From positions 29,202-93,201 of the forward strand of contig NZ_QNQU01000010.1 of the NCBI RefSeq assembly GCF_003315595.1: a stretch of DNA of 64,000 nt, given 5' to 3'. Positions 9,204-18,537 of the stretch are shown here, piece after piece. This stretch comes from Pedobacter miscanthi (GTDB lineage: Bacteria; Bacteroidota; Bacteroidia; Sphingobacteriales; Sphingobacteriaceae). The notes beneath the pieces were generated by a model that ran no database searches, was not told where the DNA came from, and saw only the letters and a list, made by a program, of their open reading frames with translations. Within the stretch, counting starts at the first letter, position 1, and each line of letters starts with the position of its first letter. Both the position numbers and the translations under genes were made by a program.

Positions 9204-9348
9204 TTTTTTATATTATTATAATGATGCAAAATTATGCCCGGATAAAGTTTCTTTGAGCTAATAGTTAAGTGAAGTGTTTAAAATGGTTAGTCAGTCGTCA
9301 GTTAGACTTGTTGAATTGCGTAGGTTGTTTCTAAACTATAGCTTTTGA

Positions 9349-10116
9349 TTAAGAATCTAACCATATCTTCAGCATCGGAGCCTTCGTCCGGCTAACAATA
9401 ATATCCGGATCATCACAATTTTTGATCTTAAGCCGCAGTTTACCATTAAAAAAATTATGAACCTGTTCAATAGAATCAATATGCACAATGTACTGTCTGT
9501 TTATTCTGAAAAAACTTTTAGGCTCCAGCTCCTGTTCGAGGATTTCCATTGTTTGGGGTACTGCCATTTGCTCTCCGCTATATAAATTAGCGTAACTAAT
9601 GTTCAGGTTTGAATAAAAAAAGGCAATATCTGCTACATTGATTCTTTTATAAGTATCGCGGTATGAAAGCAGAAAACGCCTGCGGTATTCTTTCGGTTGC
9701 AGTTGGGCCAATACGCTTTCTAATAGTACCTGCGAGGAGATTACCTGCTGGGTTACACTTTCATATTTGGTTAAGGCAGCTTCCAGCTCATCTTTTTCAA
9801 CGGGCTTCAGCAGGTAATCAATACTGTTATATTTGAATGCCTTTACCGCGTATTCATCATACGCTGTGGTAAATATGACTGGGCATTTTACTTCTGTGAG
9901 CTTAAATATCTCGAAACTCAGACCATCAGCAAGTTTTATATCCATCAGGATCAGATCAGGACTGTCGTTCTTCGAAAGCCAGTTTACCGCTTTTTCTACA
10001 CCGGGAATAATACCTACAATCTGAGCATTCGGCCTCACCTCCAGAACCAATCTTTGTATTCTTTCAGCGTTGGGTTTCTCATCTTCCAGGATCAATATCT
10101 TTTTAATCACATTCAT
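9349..10116 (-). CDS. LytTR-family response regulator
   Basis: 255 aa: receiver domain (residues 4-120) with phospho-acceptor D59 in LILMDIK, acidic E11-D12 pocket and K106-region (LLKPVEKDELEA), then a LytTR DNA-binding domain (about 150-252) containing FFRINRQYIVHIDSI. LytTR regulators bind paired direct repeats. The start codon directly abuts the stop codon of the upstream kinase gene, so the two form a LytS/LytT-like two-component operon. Confidence 0.9.
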   Translation of the reverse strand: MNVIKKILILEDEKPNAERIQRLVLEVRPNAQIVGIIPGVEKAVNWLSKNDSPDLILMDIKLADGLSFEIFKLTEVKCPVIFTTAYDEYAVKAFKYNSIDYLLKPVEKDELEAALTKYESVTQQVISSQVLLESVLAQLQPKEYRRRFLLSYRDTYKRINVADIAFFYSNLNISYANLYSGEQMAVPQTMEILEQELEPKSFFRINRQYIVHIDSIEQVHNFFNGKLRLKIKNCDDPDIIVSRTKAPMLKIWLDS

Positions 10117-11229
10117 TTAATTAAGAGGGATTTTTACGGAGAAAGTTTCAGCGATTTCAATAACAACTGGCTTTTGATCACCGATTAAAGCATACCGGCT
10201 CATGATATTTTTTAACCCCATACCTGTGGAGCGGGCTTTATTGATCAGGGGCAATATCGTATTGGTAACGATTACCTCGTCGTCTTCATTTACATGAATA
10301 CTGATGTGCAATGGATGATCTTCCATCGTACGGTTATGCCTTAGCGCATTTTCAATCAGCAATTGAAGCGTAACCGGAGCGATCAGCCTTTCAAGCTTTG
10401 ATTTATCGATGTTGATTTCAAAAACAAAGCCCTCTCCCATCCGCTTTTTTATCAAAAAAAGGTAGGCATCGAGAAATTTCAACTCTTCACTTAATGTAAT
10501 CAGCTTCTTTTTAGAATTAACGAGCAAATACCGGTAAACTTTAGCAAAGTTCTCTGCATATTCATATCCTAACTGCTGATCTTTCAAAATCAATTCAGAA
10601 AGTGCACTTAAGTTATTAAAAACAAAATGAGGGTCGAGCTGCAATTTAAGGGCCTGTAACTCAACTTCGGCGGCCAATTGTTTGTTTTGAGCAGCCTTAA
10701 TCTCGAACTCCGCTGCTTTTGAAGTTGCAATCTTCCAATTCGTCAGTAAAAAATCGCCTGTATTCAGTGTACTCACCATAAGCGCCCACAATATTAATGC
10801 AATAATGCTGTATAAACCCTGTCTTAAACCAATTTGCGAAGATGGTGTGCCCGCCGCATTTCCAAACAGAAAATAAATTGTAGCCCAGCAGGTGATCAGC
10901 AATAAAACTCCCGCAATCTGATATAAAGATTGGGTAATCAGGCGTTTAAACGGGTGTACCATCCAGGGTATTTTTTTGTTTAAAATTTCATCTATGTATA
11001 GGCTTATTGCCAAAAGAATGCCGCAGAATACAAGATTACTTAAGGCATTTATGATGATTTCTGAAACAGATTTACCGAAAGAAACTTTCCAATAAGCATA
11101 AGGAAATATGATGAATACAATTGCATAAGAACTTACAAAAGTAAAAGTTAATAACAGGATGATCTTTCTTTTTCTATCTCTTTTGCTTGCTATATTTTCT
11201 TCACCCGTCATAAAATGATTTGAATGCAA
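10117..11229 (-). CDS. LytS-type sensor histidine kinase (His_kinase, four TM)
   Basis: 370 aa. Four predicted transmembrane helices (about 22-44, 57-78, 101-123, 138-158), a coiled-coil linker, and the His_kinase family signature with H201 in LQLDPHFVFNNLSAL. The ATPase part has LLIENALRHN and a GMGLKN G box. It lacks a large extracellular domain, so it probably senses a membrane-proximal signal. Partner: the LytTR regulator encoded immediately downstream. Met7 (11211) is an alternative start. Confidence 0.88.
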   Translation of the reverse strand: MHSNHFMTGEENIASKRDRKRKIILLLTFTFVSSYAIVFIIFPYAYWKVSFGKSVSEIIINALSNLVFCGILLAISLYIDEILNKKIPWMVHPFKRLITQSLYQIAGVLLLITCWATIYFLFGNAAGTPSSQIGLRQGLYSIIALILWALMVSTLNTGDFLLTNWKIATSKAAEFEIKAAQNKQLAAEVELQALKLQLDPHFVFNNLSALSELILKDQQLGYEYAENFAKVYRYLLVNSKKKLITLSEELKFLDAYLFLIKKRMGEGFVFEINIDKSKLERLIAPVTLQLLIENALRHNRTMEDHPLHISIHVNEDDEVIVTNTILPLINKARSTGMGLKNIMSRYALIGDQKPVVIEIAETFSVKIPLN

Positions 11230-11525
11230 ATTGTTTTACATCCATTTAGTTATTTTTTTTAAAAAATTGTTACACAGCTGAACAAAAAACCTGCTGGAAA
11301 TTAAATTGTGTATTTAAGTTGAAATGCTTCTTGTTGCTAAGTCCAATCAAATTTACCATGCGAAGAATTTTGACGTAATAACCCCCTAATATAGACTATT
11401 TCGCACGCTACATCACAAGATATTAGTTCCCGATCTTTGTATAGAGATCGATTCAGCTGAACGAATCTTTGAATAAAAAATCAACAGGAGAAAATAACTA
11501 TAAACAATTATCAACTTATCGTCCA

Positions 11526-11978
11526 ATGAAAAACAACATCAATCCGGCATTACAAGAGTTAAAGCAATTTATCGGCAACTGGGAAATGGAAATATCAAAT
11601 GCATCTTTCTTACCCGATGCCAATGCAATTATTAAAGTAGGGGCATCTTTTGAATGGTTTGAAGAAGGAGAATTTTTAATCTTACGCCAAGGCACAAAAA
11701 ATAAGGAAACACCATGGGCAATATGGTTTATTGGTCATGATAAAGATGCACAACACTATACCGTACTGTACATTGATGATCAGCAATCATCCCGGGTATA
11801 TGAAATGAGTTTTGAAAACAGGATATGGAAAATGTGGCGCAATGGCCCTCAATTTTTACAACGCTTTACTGGCGAAATCAGCCAGGATAAAAACATCATC
11901 TCGGGATATTGGGAAAAGTCTGTAGATGGGAAAAACTGGGAGCACGATTTTCACCTCACTTATAAAAAAGCCTTATAG
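11526..11978 (+). CDS. DUF1579-like beta-barrel protein
   Basis: About 150 aa if started at the ATG at 11526 (MKNNINPALQEL), which is more plausible than the ATG at 11469 because the domain begins there. It has the pattern F-I-G-N-W near the N-terminus, repeated beta strands with W/Y residues, and RFTGEIS and GYWEKSVDGKNW near the end, resembling small lipocalin-like DUF1579-type proteins. Probably cytosolic. Function unknown; the next gene is a Crp/Fnr regulator 54 bases downstream. Confidence 0.7.
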   Translation: MKNNINPALQELKQFIGNWEMEISNASFLPDANAIIKVGASFEWFEEGEFLILRQGTKNKETPWAIWFIGHDKDAQHYTVLYIDDQQSSRVYEMSFENRIWKMWRNGPQFLQRFTGEISQDKNIISGYWEKSVDGKNWEHDFHLTYKKAL

Positions 11979-12032
11979 AATTAATGCAAAAAAATGGGCA
12001 AATTCGTCCCCTGATTTTAAGAAACGATTGAT

Positions 12033-12605
12033 ATGCAGGAATTAGAAAATTCTATCAGGGATTATTTCATGGTCAGTCCGGAGGATTGTAAAACAATAGC
12101 CGGACTGTTTAAAAGTGAAACAATAAAAAAGAATGCTTTTTGGTGCCAAACGGGCAGGCCATGCGATAAAATGAGCTTTGTACAGGATGGGATTTTCAGG
12201 CTTTATGCCGATCATCCATCGGGGAGGGAAATTACCCAATGGATAGCAGTAAACGGATCTTTCCTTACCGATGTCTCAGCGTTTATGCTTAAAAGCACCT
12301 GTACATTTAATATAAGGGCGCTAACTACCTGTAAAATATTCACCATTGATCGTAAGCATTATGAAACCCTGGGGAATTTGGTGCCAAAGTGGTCCGAAAT
12401 TGAAAAACTATTCATCAGCCGGTGTTTTGTGACCATGGAAAAAAGGGTTTTCGACCTGATATCACTTTCTGCTGAAGAACGTTACAAACAGCTTTTCAGC
12501 TATAACCGCGAATTGTTTAATCAGGTTCCGTTACAATACTTGGCATCGATGCTTGGCATGACTCCCGAAACGCTTAGCCGCATCAGACGCAAGTTAATTT
12601 CTTGA
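12033..12605 (+). CDS. Crp/Fnr family transcriptional regulator
   Basis: 190 aa with an N-terminal cyclic-nucleotide-binding-like barrel (residues about 20-110) and a C-terminal helix-turn-helix (PLQYLASMLGMTPETLSRIRRK). The barrel lacks the classical cAMP phosphate-binding RE..L motif and has no cysteine cluster, so the ligand is unknown, as in most Bacteroidota members of this type. It overlaps the frame of the DUF4260 gene region; that gene's ATG is 45 bases further on, so both are likely co-transcribed. Confidence 0.85.
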   Translation: MQELENSIRDYFMVSPEDCKTIAGLFKSETIKKNAFWCQTGRPCDKMSFVQDGIFRLYADHPSGREITQWIAVNGSFLTDVSAFMLKSTCTFNIRALTTCKIFTIDRKHYETLGNLVPKWSEIEKLFISRCFVTMEKRVFDLISLSAEERYKQLFSYNRELFNQVPLQYLASMLGMTPETLSRIRRKLIS

Positions 12606-12649
12606 TTTTTATCAAGCCGGAAGGTGGTAACAGATCCTACTTTTGGATT

Positions 12650-13039
12650 ATGAAGTCACTAATTAAAATCGAAGAAGCTGCCATTACCGTTATTTCGGTA
12701 TATTTTTTAACCAGGTATAATTTAGGCCTGTCTTTCTGGGTATGGATCCCACTTTTTTTCGCTCCCGATATTGCGATGTTAGGCTATGTTGGTGGCACGC
12801 GGTTAGGTGCTGTTTTTTACAACCTGGTTCATCACCGTGCTGTTGGCCTTGCCCTGGCTGGTATTGGATTGCTTACTTCAAAAGATATTTTCCTGTCTGT
12901 AGGGATTCTGTTGTTCGCACATTCGTCTTTCGACAGGATGATGGGTTACGGATTGAAATATGATGATAATTTCAGGCATACACACCTGGGCTGGATGGGA
13001 AAAGCCGGTAAAGAAACCACTCCTGAACAAATGGGTTAA
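12650..13039 (+). CDS. DUF4260 membrane protein
   Basis: 129 aa from the ATG at 12650 (MKSLIKIEEAA). Predicted three to four transmembrane helices, with the family pattern FFAPDIAMLGY, VYNLVHH-like FYNLVHHRAVG, and the C-terminal HSSFDRMMGYGLKY...HTHLGWMGK. DUF4260 is widespread in Bacteroidota and Firmicutes without a defined role. It follows a Crp/Fnr regulator and is closed by a terminator. Confidence 0.85.
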   Translation: MKSLIKIEEAAITVISVYFLTRYNLGLSFWVWIPLFFAPDIAMLGYVGGTRLGAVFYNLVHHRAVGLALAGIGLLTSKDIFLSVGILLFAHSSFDRMMGYGLKYDDNFRHTHLGWMGKAGKETTPEQMG

Positions 13040-13092
13040 CCGCCGGCATGGTTAACAGGATTTTATTATGGTTCTGATGCGCTGTGGTATAT

Positions 13093-13124
13093 AAAATGGT
13101 CAGGGAAAGTTCCCTGACCATTTT
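13093..13124. terminator. Bidirectional terminator
   Basis: A perfect 14-bp stem: 13093-13106 pairs with 13111-13124 around the AAGT loop. A-rich on the left, T-rich on the right, so it can stop transcription of both the DUF4260 gene and the convergent GlcG/HbpS gene. Confidence 0.85.
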
Positions 13125-13127
13125 AAT

Positions 13128-13532
13128 TTATGATCTTAGTGCCTCGGCACCGGCAATTGCTACCTGATGGTCCTGATCAACAGTTCCGCCGGATACTCCG
13201 ATCGCCCCGATTACCTGGCCGGTTTCATCTTTTAAAACCACACCACCGGGGAAAGTGATCAATCCGCCATTTGAATGCTCGATATTGTACAATGGTTGTC
13301 CGGGTTGCGAAAGCTTACCAATTTCACCCGAATCCATATCAAAAAACCTTGCTGTTTTTGCTTTTTTAATGGAGATATCAATTGATCCGAGCCAGGCATT
13401 GTCCATTCTGTGAAATGCCTTTAAATTGGCGCCTTCATCAACAACCGCAATGTTCATGGCTACGCCGATCTCTTTTGCTTTGGCCTTGGCTGCCGAAGAT
13501 AATTTTTCTACTGTTTCTAATGTTAAGCCCAT
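13128..13532 (-). CDS. GlcG/HbpS family heme-binding-like protein
   Basis: 134 aa, full-length GlcG/HbpS (DUF336) domain. Typical pattern: start [13 protein letters not shown], the middle [35 protein letters not shown] region, [10 protein letters not shown] and the end [17 protein letters not shown]. Relatives bind heme or cobalamin, or are companions of oxidoreductases; the ligand cannot be told. It lies 73 bases downstream of an SDR oxidoreductase gene on the same strand and probably belongs to the same Crp/Fnr-controlled unit (inference). Confidence 0.85.
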   Translation of the reverse strand: MGLTLETVEKLSSAAKAKAKEIGVAMNIAVVDEGANLKAFHRMDNAWLGSIDISIKKAKTARFFDMDSGEIGKLSQPGQPLYNIEHSNGGLITFPGGVVLKDETGQVIGAIGVSGGTVDQDHQVAIAGAEALRS

Positions 13533-13605
13533 CGTGTTTAATATTGATTATATGTATCTGATTAACATCCCGTAAGCAATATTGTTCTTCTCTAAAGGCC
13601 TTTTA

Positions 13606-14469
13606 TTATGCTAAAAGCTCTCCCATTCCGAATAAGGTTAAGCCTTTGCCAAACTGCTCTGCAACAGCCTGGTTGGCAGCATCTATGTATTCACCCGTTA
13701 TCGGATCAACAACTGTTCTTAACGGTCTTTTACCTTTTTCGGTGGCTATTAATTTCACAATTGCATCAGCAACGTCCTGTGGATTGGTTTGATGGCTCTG
13801 AATCAGCCCACCCAGAGCAGTCATCATTTTATTCGGAATATCAGCGATGGCACCATAACCTTCGAACACGGACTGATCTGAAGCATAGACTGTTTTTTGC
13901 GACATTTCAGTTGGAAATGCACCAGGCTCCAAAATCGCCACATCTATTCCTAAACGTTTAACTTCGTAATGCAAACCTTCACTAAGTCCTTCTAAACCGA
14001 ACTTCGATGCGGCATAAACTGTTGCAAAGGGGAATGATACCCTTCCAAATCCACTGGTTACATTAATAATCAGGCCCTCCTGCTGTTTACGCATCGCTGG
14101 TAAAACCTGCCTGATAAATCTCCAGGGTGCAAAAACGTTTACATCAAACATGGCCTGTACATCTTCAGTGGTAAAACTTTCCGCTACGCCATGCATGGAA
14201 AATCCGGCGTTATTAACCAGTACATCAATGGAGCCTTCTTTAGAGATAATGGTTTTTACAGCCTGTTCAACGCTGCTTTCATCGGTAAGGCTAACATCAA
14301 GAACAGTTACATTATCAACCGCCGATAATGCTACTGCTTTATCTGCGTTTTTACTTGCAGTATCCCTCATCGTTGCATAAACCGTGTGACCTGCTGCCGC
14401 AACACTGTGTGCGGTAAGCCAGCCAAAACCACTATTTGTTCCTGTTATTAATACGATTTTTTTACTCAT
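13606..14469 (-). CDS. SDR-family oxidoreductase
   Basis: 287 aa from MSKKIVLITG (ATG at 14469). Classical short-chain dehydrogenase: TGTNSGFG cofactor motif, NNAGFS, catalytic S and YAASK, and PGAFPTEM after the active site. The frame is open up to 14517, but a -7-like AACCTTTG (14495-14502, minus strand) lies between the upstream ATGs and 14469, which favours the shorter form. A palindromic operator-like site at 14524-14539 precedes it and is repeated upstream of the Crp/Fnr gene next door, so that regulator probably controls it. Confidence 0.85.
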   Translation of the reverse strand: MSKKIVLITGTNSGFGWLTAHSVAAAGHTVYATMRDTASKNADKAVALSAVDNVTVLDVSLTDESSVEQAVKTIISKEGSIDVLVNNAGFSMHGVAESFTTEDVQAMFDVNVFAPWRFIRQVLPAMRKQQEGLIINVTSGFGRVSFPFATVYAASKFGLEGLSEGLHYEVKRLGIDVAILEPGAFPTEMSQKTVYASDQSVFEGYGAIADIPNKMMTALGGLIQSHQTNPQDVADAIVKLIATEKGKRPLRTVVDPITGEYIDAANQAVAEQFGKGLTLFGMGELLA

Positions 14470-14523
14470 CTTTTTATTGTTTAAATGATCCATGCAAAGG
14501 TTGGGCAAGTGAACCATAAAACA

Positions 14524-14539
14524 TTTACCATTTGGTAAA
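14524..14539. promoter_or_regulatory. Operator-like palindrome, copy 1
   Basis: TTTACCATTTGGTAAA, 16 bases with 7-bp perfect arms, upstream of the SDR gene. Almost identical to the perfect palindrome upstream of the Crp/Fnr gene at 15151. Likely the binding site of that regulator. Confidence 0.65.
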
Positions 14540-14547
14540 AAGCATCT

Positions 14548-15117
14548 TCAGCGGATATTTTTCCTTATTCTGCTTAGCGACTGCTGGGTAATACCAAGAT
14601 AGGATGCCACGTAAGAAAGCGGGACACGGTTAACAAGTCCGGGAAAATGGTCGAGAAAGGAAAGATAGCGGGTTGTTGCATCTTCTGATACCAATGGACT
14701 TCTCCTTTCTATTGCTTTAAGGAGACAATTTTTGACAATGAGGTGCTCAATCTCTTTCCAGCCAACAATCGTGTTACCGATTTCATCCCAGTTCTTTTTC
14801 GAAAAGACCAGCAACTGACAGTCTGTTATCGCCTGTATATATTCTGAAGCAACCATTTGCATCTCAAACTTTTGCTGGTCGGAAACAAAATTATTTTCCT
14901 CAACAAAAGAATGTGTGATCTCTTCACTTTTATTGTTATAATAACAAAACCTGGTTACTCCTTTAAGAAGAAAACCTACATATCGTGGGATTTTACCAGC
15001 CTCCGAAAAATATTCCTCTTTGCGTAACTCCAGCGTTTCGGCCTTACTCAGGATAAGTTCAATCTGCTGGGGATTCAGGTTGCCGAATTGCAGTATGTAA
15101 TTGACAAATTCTTCCAT
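14548..15117 (-). CDS. Crp/Fnr family transcriptional regulator
   Basis: 189 aa: N-terminal nucleotide-binding-like barrel (about 20-115) and C-terminal helix-turn-helix (PLSYVASYLGITQQSLSRIRKN). No cysteine cluster. Two copies of a 16-bp palindrome flank it, one in front of its own start (15151-15166) and one in front of the downstream SDR gene, which points to autoregulation plus control of the SDR. Confidence 0.87.
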   Translation of the reverse strand: MEEFVNYILQFGNLNPQQIELILSKAETLELRKEEYFSEAGKIPRYVGFLLKGVTRFCYYNNKSEEITHSFVEENNFVSDQQKFEMQMVASEYIQAITDCQLLVFSKKNWDEIGNTIVGWKEIEHLIVKNCLLKAIERRSPLVSEDATTRYLSFLDHFPGLVNRVPLSYVASYLGITQQSLSRIRKNIR

Positions 15118-15150
15118 TTTACAAATTTCATCTTTATAAATGAAAACCTA

Positions 15151-15166
15151 TTTACCATATGGTAAA
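15151..15166. promoter_or_regulatory. Operator-like palindrome, copy 2
   Basis: TTTACCATATGGTAAA, a perfect 16-base palindrome 33 bases before the Crp/Fnr start. A -7-like TAGGTTTT (15143-15150, minus strand, 7 of 8 to TAnnTTTG) lies directly next to it on the downstream side. Confidence 0.7.
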
Positions 15167-15306
15167 AAATGCCGTATCCTAAAAGCAGATTTAACCCATT
15201 TAACCTTCTTAGAGTTCAAAACGCTGGTTAAGATATTCAGATCCCAGATAAAAAACTAACAATCAACGCATTAAACAGAATGATAATTTGATGACATTTA
15301 ATATTC

Positions 15307-15351
15307 GGAATGTTCGTTCCAAATATTATACCTTTAAGGAACATTCATTCC
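15307..15351 (+). promoter_or_regulatory. Paired TetR-type operators around the SDR promoter
   Basis: GGAATGTTCGTTCC (15307-15320) and GGAACATTCATTCC (15338-15351) share the frame GGAA-N6-TTCC. Between them lies TACCTTTA (15329-15336), one mismatch from the -7 box. The third copy is in front of the TetR gene at 16151, so all three are the likely operator of that TetR protein. Confidence 0.7.
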
Positions 15352-15373
15352 ATTAATAATAAAAAAAAGAAAA

Positions 15374-16132
15374 ATGAGTAAATTGAAAGATAAGATTGCC
15401 GTTGTAACTGGTGGTACTTCGGGGATTGGTTTTGCTACAGCCAAGGCATTTATTGCGCAAGGTGCAAAAGTAGTTATCACGGGCCGTAAACAATCAACCC
15501 TTGATGAGGCCGTTAAGGAATTAGGTAATGATGCCATCGGCATACGTTCAGATGCCTCAAGTGTTAAGGATACAGAAAATTTAGCAGCACAGGTAAAGTC
15601 GTTATTTGGAAAGGTAGATATCCTGTTGGTAAATGCTGGTGGTGTTGAAGTGTTTGAGCCGATCGGACAAATCACTGAAGAAACTTTTGATACCGTTTCA
15701 GGCGTCAACTTTAAGGGCGCTGTATTTACTACGGAGAAGTTTGTTCCACTTTTGGTTGATGGCGCCTCAGTTATCCACCTGGCCTCTGTTTCAGCATTTT
15801 CGTTCAACGCCGGTAATGCCATTTATTCAGCAAGTAAGGCGGCGCTGGTGGCTTACAGTAAAAATGCTGCACTTGAACTGGCAGGAAGAAAAATCCGTGT
15901 AAATGTGGTAGAACCTGCACTGACAGAAACCCCTGGTATCCATAAGGGTGCTTTTGCAAACGATGAAATCCATACACACATCAAAACTTTGATGCCATTT
16001 AAGCGCTATGGAACCGCTGAAGAAGTATCCGGATTGATTGTCTTTTTAGCCTCCGATGAAGCGTCATTTATATCGGGCAGTGAAATCACCATTGATAGTG
16101 GTGCCTCCATCAACGTACCTATGCGGTTGTAA
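15374..16132 (+). CDS. SDR-family oxidoreductase
   Basis: 252-aa classical SDR with TGGTSGIG cofactor loop, NAGG, catalytic S and YSASK, and the C-terminal FLASDEASFISGSEITIDSG typical of FabG-like enzymes. NAD(P)H-dependent reduction of an unknown carbonyl; co-regulation by a TetR repressor suggests stress- or xenobiotic-inducible use rather than fatty-acid synthesis. Two GGAA-N6-TTCC operators lie at its promoter. Confidence 0.88.
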   Translation: MSKLKDKIAVVTGGTSGIGFATAKAFIAQGAKVVITGRKQSTLDEAVKELGNDAIGIRSDASSVKDTENLAAQVKSLFGKVDILLVNAGGVEVFEPIGQITEETFDTVSGVNFKGAVFTTEKFVPLLVDGASVIHLASVSAFSFNAGNAIYSASKAALVAYSKNAALELAGRKIRVNVVEPALTETPGIHKGAFANDEIHTHIKTLMPFKRYGTAEEVSGLIVFLASDEASFISGSEITIDSGASINVPMRL

Positions 16133-16150
16133 TTTTTTTTGACCAAATAC

Positions 16151-16180
16151 GGAACGATTATTCCAAATTACTTACCTTTG
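16151..16180 (+). promoter_or_regulatory. TetR operator and promoter
   Basis: GGAACGATTATTCC (16151-16164), third copy of the GGAA-N6-TTCC palindrome, then TACCTTTG (16173-16180), a perfect -7 box, 31 bases before the TetR start. Indicates autorepression. Confidence 0.7.
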
Positions 16181-16211
16181 TGAAATTGTTAAATTTTACA
16201 AAGGTTTTTTT

Positions 16212-16796
16212 ATGGCACGCACAAAGGTATTTAACGAGGCCGAAGTCTTGGATCGGGCAATGAACCTGTTCTGGCAAAAGGGATATCATGCAACATCTGC
16301 ACAGGATTTGGTTGACGGGCTGGGTATTAGCCGGTCTAGTTTGTACGATACTTATGGCGATAAGCACTCGCTTTTTGTAATGGCTTTGAAACAATACCGC
16401 AAGGAAAGAATCGACCCGGTAATTCAAGGTATAAATAGTGCTGAGGATATTGAAGCTTATATCAGATTTGTTTTTGAGGCTGTAAAAGAAGATGCGCTGA
16501 GCGAATCCCGGTCATGGGGCTGTTTCATGGTAAATTCGGCCGTGGAACTGGGAACAGTTGATAGTGATGTGGCAGCCATTGCAAACGATATCATGAAAGA
16601 CACGGAGGATATAATAGCTAAAGCCATCGAAAAAGGGCAACAACAAGGTGTTTTCACCAAAACGCATTCCGCAAGGTCATTATCGAGGTTTATTTTTAAT
16701 TCGTTGAATGGACTTAGGGTAACGATGAAGTTTGATGCGAGCAAAAAAATGTTTGAGGATATTGTTAATGTTTGTCTCGCCAGCCTAAAAGCATGA
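16212..16796 (+). CDS. TetR/AcrR family transcriptional regulator
   Basis: 194 aa. N-terminal helix-turn-helix (residues about 10-55: LDRAMNLFWQKGYHATSAQD, GISRSSLYDTYGDKHSLF), then a ligand-binding helical domain with the SWGCFMVNSAVEL segment characteristic of the TetR_C_16/YxaF-like group. Likely represses itself and the SDR gene 79 bases upstream through the three GGAA-N6-TTCC sites. Confidence 0.9.
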   Translation: MARTKVFNEAEVLDRAMNLFWQKGYHATSAQDLVDGLGISRSSLYDTYGDKHSLFVMALKQYRKERIDPVIQGINSAEDIEAYIRFVFEAVKEDALSESRSWGCFMVNSAVELGTVDSDVAAIANDIMKDTEDIIAKAIEKGQQQGVFTKTHSARSLSRFIFNSLNGLRVTMKFDASKKMFEDIVNVCLASLKA

Positions 16797-17049
16797 TTGG
16801 ATAGGTGCAGAACTTGTTGAATTTGTCATTCGTTCGCGGAGTTTTATCCTTCCAATCAAGCCTTGAAGCTATTGCTAACACCTTTTCTAAAAAAACTCCT
16901 TTTCCAGGTCAGACTCTTTTGAGATATCCCCATCTGTGAAGTATTTTAATATTTTTTATTTACCTGGTTATTTTAGTGATCCCGTAGGTGCGGGTAATCT
17001 TCCACCTATTTATCCCCCAATCTAGTTATTTAAAGTATTGTTTTCAAGC

Positions 17050-18537
17050 CTATTTCCGCTGAGGAATTTTTATGCTTAACGGTTTCTCATTCCTAAGCAT
17101 TCTGGCAGCCTCTCCTGTTAACCAAAGATAATGGTCTGAGGGTTTGTCGTCCAGGGTGATAAACGAGGTAGCTTTGCTTACCGGTGGATTATTTGTTGCT
17201 TTAAATATTGCGGTGGCCTCATTTACCTCATCAAACATGGCCACGTACAGCATTGTGGCACCTGCATTGATCACAGTGCTGATCTGCTGCCAGTAAAAGC
17301 GTCCGCCCTGCCTTGGAATTGATCCTATAGGTTTAATATCATCCGGAAACTCATATTTACTTAAGTTATGCCAGCTAAAGCCTGGGTAAATGCACGGAAC
17401 ATAATCGATATGGTGATCACGGCACCATTTTAAATCTGCCATCGTGTTATCGCGTAACCGGTCCATATCATTATGCAACAATGGAGAATAACGCTGTACA
17501 GACCATGGCAATATGATATCGCTCTTCTTGATAAGTTCATGCAGGTACGGGTCATTAATGCAATCTGCATTGAGCGTTCGCCACGCCATCGGAACGCCGA
17601 GCATTACCGAGCAGCCACCGTATACCGGATCATTTTTAAGAAAATCAATAAACTTATCAAGACCGATATTGCGCATATTATAGGGCCTGTCAGGGAACCC
17701 TACCCCCCAAATGGCGACAAGGGGTTTGCCATTATGATGAATATATGTCTTCTTTCCGGTCTGGTTTGTTACTTTAAGTTGATCTACCAGGTATTTCCAG
17801 TCCTCGATTAGTGCAGAGCAATCTTCTCCTGAAGCCTTCAGGCCAGAAAGATCATACATGATACCAATCGCCCTTTCATATTTCGAGGCTGCTTCAAAAG
17901 CATTTTTAAGAATGTCGGAAGCATTTTCATTCCTGCTTTTCGCAGCATTGAAAAACCTTTGCATAAACACACCGTCCACCCCATATTCCTTCATCCACTT
18001 AAAATGAAGATCTGTGGTACTTTTATCATGGGAACTGAAAAACTTAGCTAGTTGTCCATCACTGAGCTTCCACGGGGTATCGTAGGTTTTCTGATATTCC
18101 CCTACATCAGGCCACATATCAATTCCGCTTCGTTTCTCATCACCATAGGAATAACTTTTTGAATTTGTCCCGTCACCTTCGGCCCTAAACCAGCCCTGGT
18201 AACCAGCCATCACCAGGCCTTTATAAGACGGGTATTGGGTGTGCTTATCGTGCTTATGCTGAGCATTCCCATAACGCGGGGTAAAAAGCAAAAATATCAG
18301 GCATACACTTAAAAATTTCGTAGCTGGGCCCGCCAAAGGTTTACATATTTTTAAAAACTGTTTGCCAAACCGGTCTGGCTCATAATAATTACACACGGGA
18401 CTACCCTGCTGATTGATGGGATGATTCGACTTTATTTTTAAGCCGGTTCTATCCGGATCAGTTTCACTTATTAAGTTTAAAGTCCTGGAATTAAATTGGG
18501 GGTTTGCGATGTTTACCTGCGACAAATTGTTATACAT
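17050..18537 (-). CDS. GH71/99-like glycoside hydrolase, exported
   Basis: 495 aa. The catalytic domain (about 108-490) has YKGLVMAGYQGWF, LHFKWMKEYGVDGVFMQRF, GIMYDLSG, and AMFDEVNEATAIF. E437 and E440 have the ExxE spacing of the two catalytic glutamates of GH99 (EWHE), an endo-alpha-1,2-mannosidase/mannanase family acting through an epoxide. About 65 residues precede a hydrophobic stretch ending in YGNAQ, so the true start may be later than the ATG used; no internal ATG exists there. Divergent from the susC operon and paralogous to the lipoprotein at its end, so part of the same glycan locus. Confidence 0.8.
   Translation of the reverse strand: MYNNLSQVNIANPQFNSRTLNLISETDPDRTGLKIKSNHPINQQGSPVCNYYEPDRFGKQFLKICKPLAGPATKFLSVCLIFLLFTPRYGNAQHKHDKHTQYPSYKGLVMAGYQGWFRAEGDGTNSKSYSYGDEKRSGIDMWPDVGEYQKTYDTPWKLSDGQLAKFFSSHDKSTTDLHFKWMKEYGVDGVFMQRFFNAAKSRNENASDILKNAFEAASKYERAIGIMYDLSGLKASGEDCSALIEDWKYLVDQLKVTNQTGKKTYIHHNGKPLVAIWGVGFPDRPYNMRNIGLDKFIDFLKNDPVYGGCSVMLGVPMAWRTLNADCINDPYLHELIKKSDIILPWSVQRYSPLLHNDMDRLRDNTMADLKWCRDHHIDYVPCIYPGFSWHNLSKYEFPDDIKPIGSIPRQGGRFYWQQISTVINAGATMLYVAMFDEVNEATAIFKATNNPPVSKATSFITLDDKPSDHYLWLTGEAARMLRNEKPLSIKIPQRK

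Noticed and set aside
15633..15902. 89-codon plus-strand ORF inside the SDR gene
   Set aside because: Overlaps the catalytic part of the SDR in another frame.
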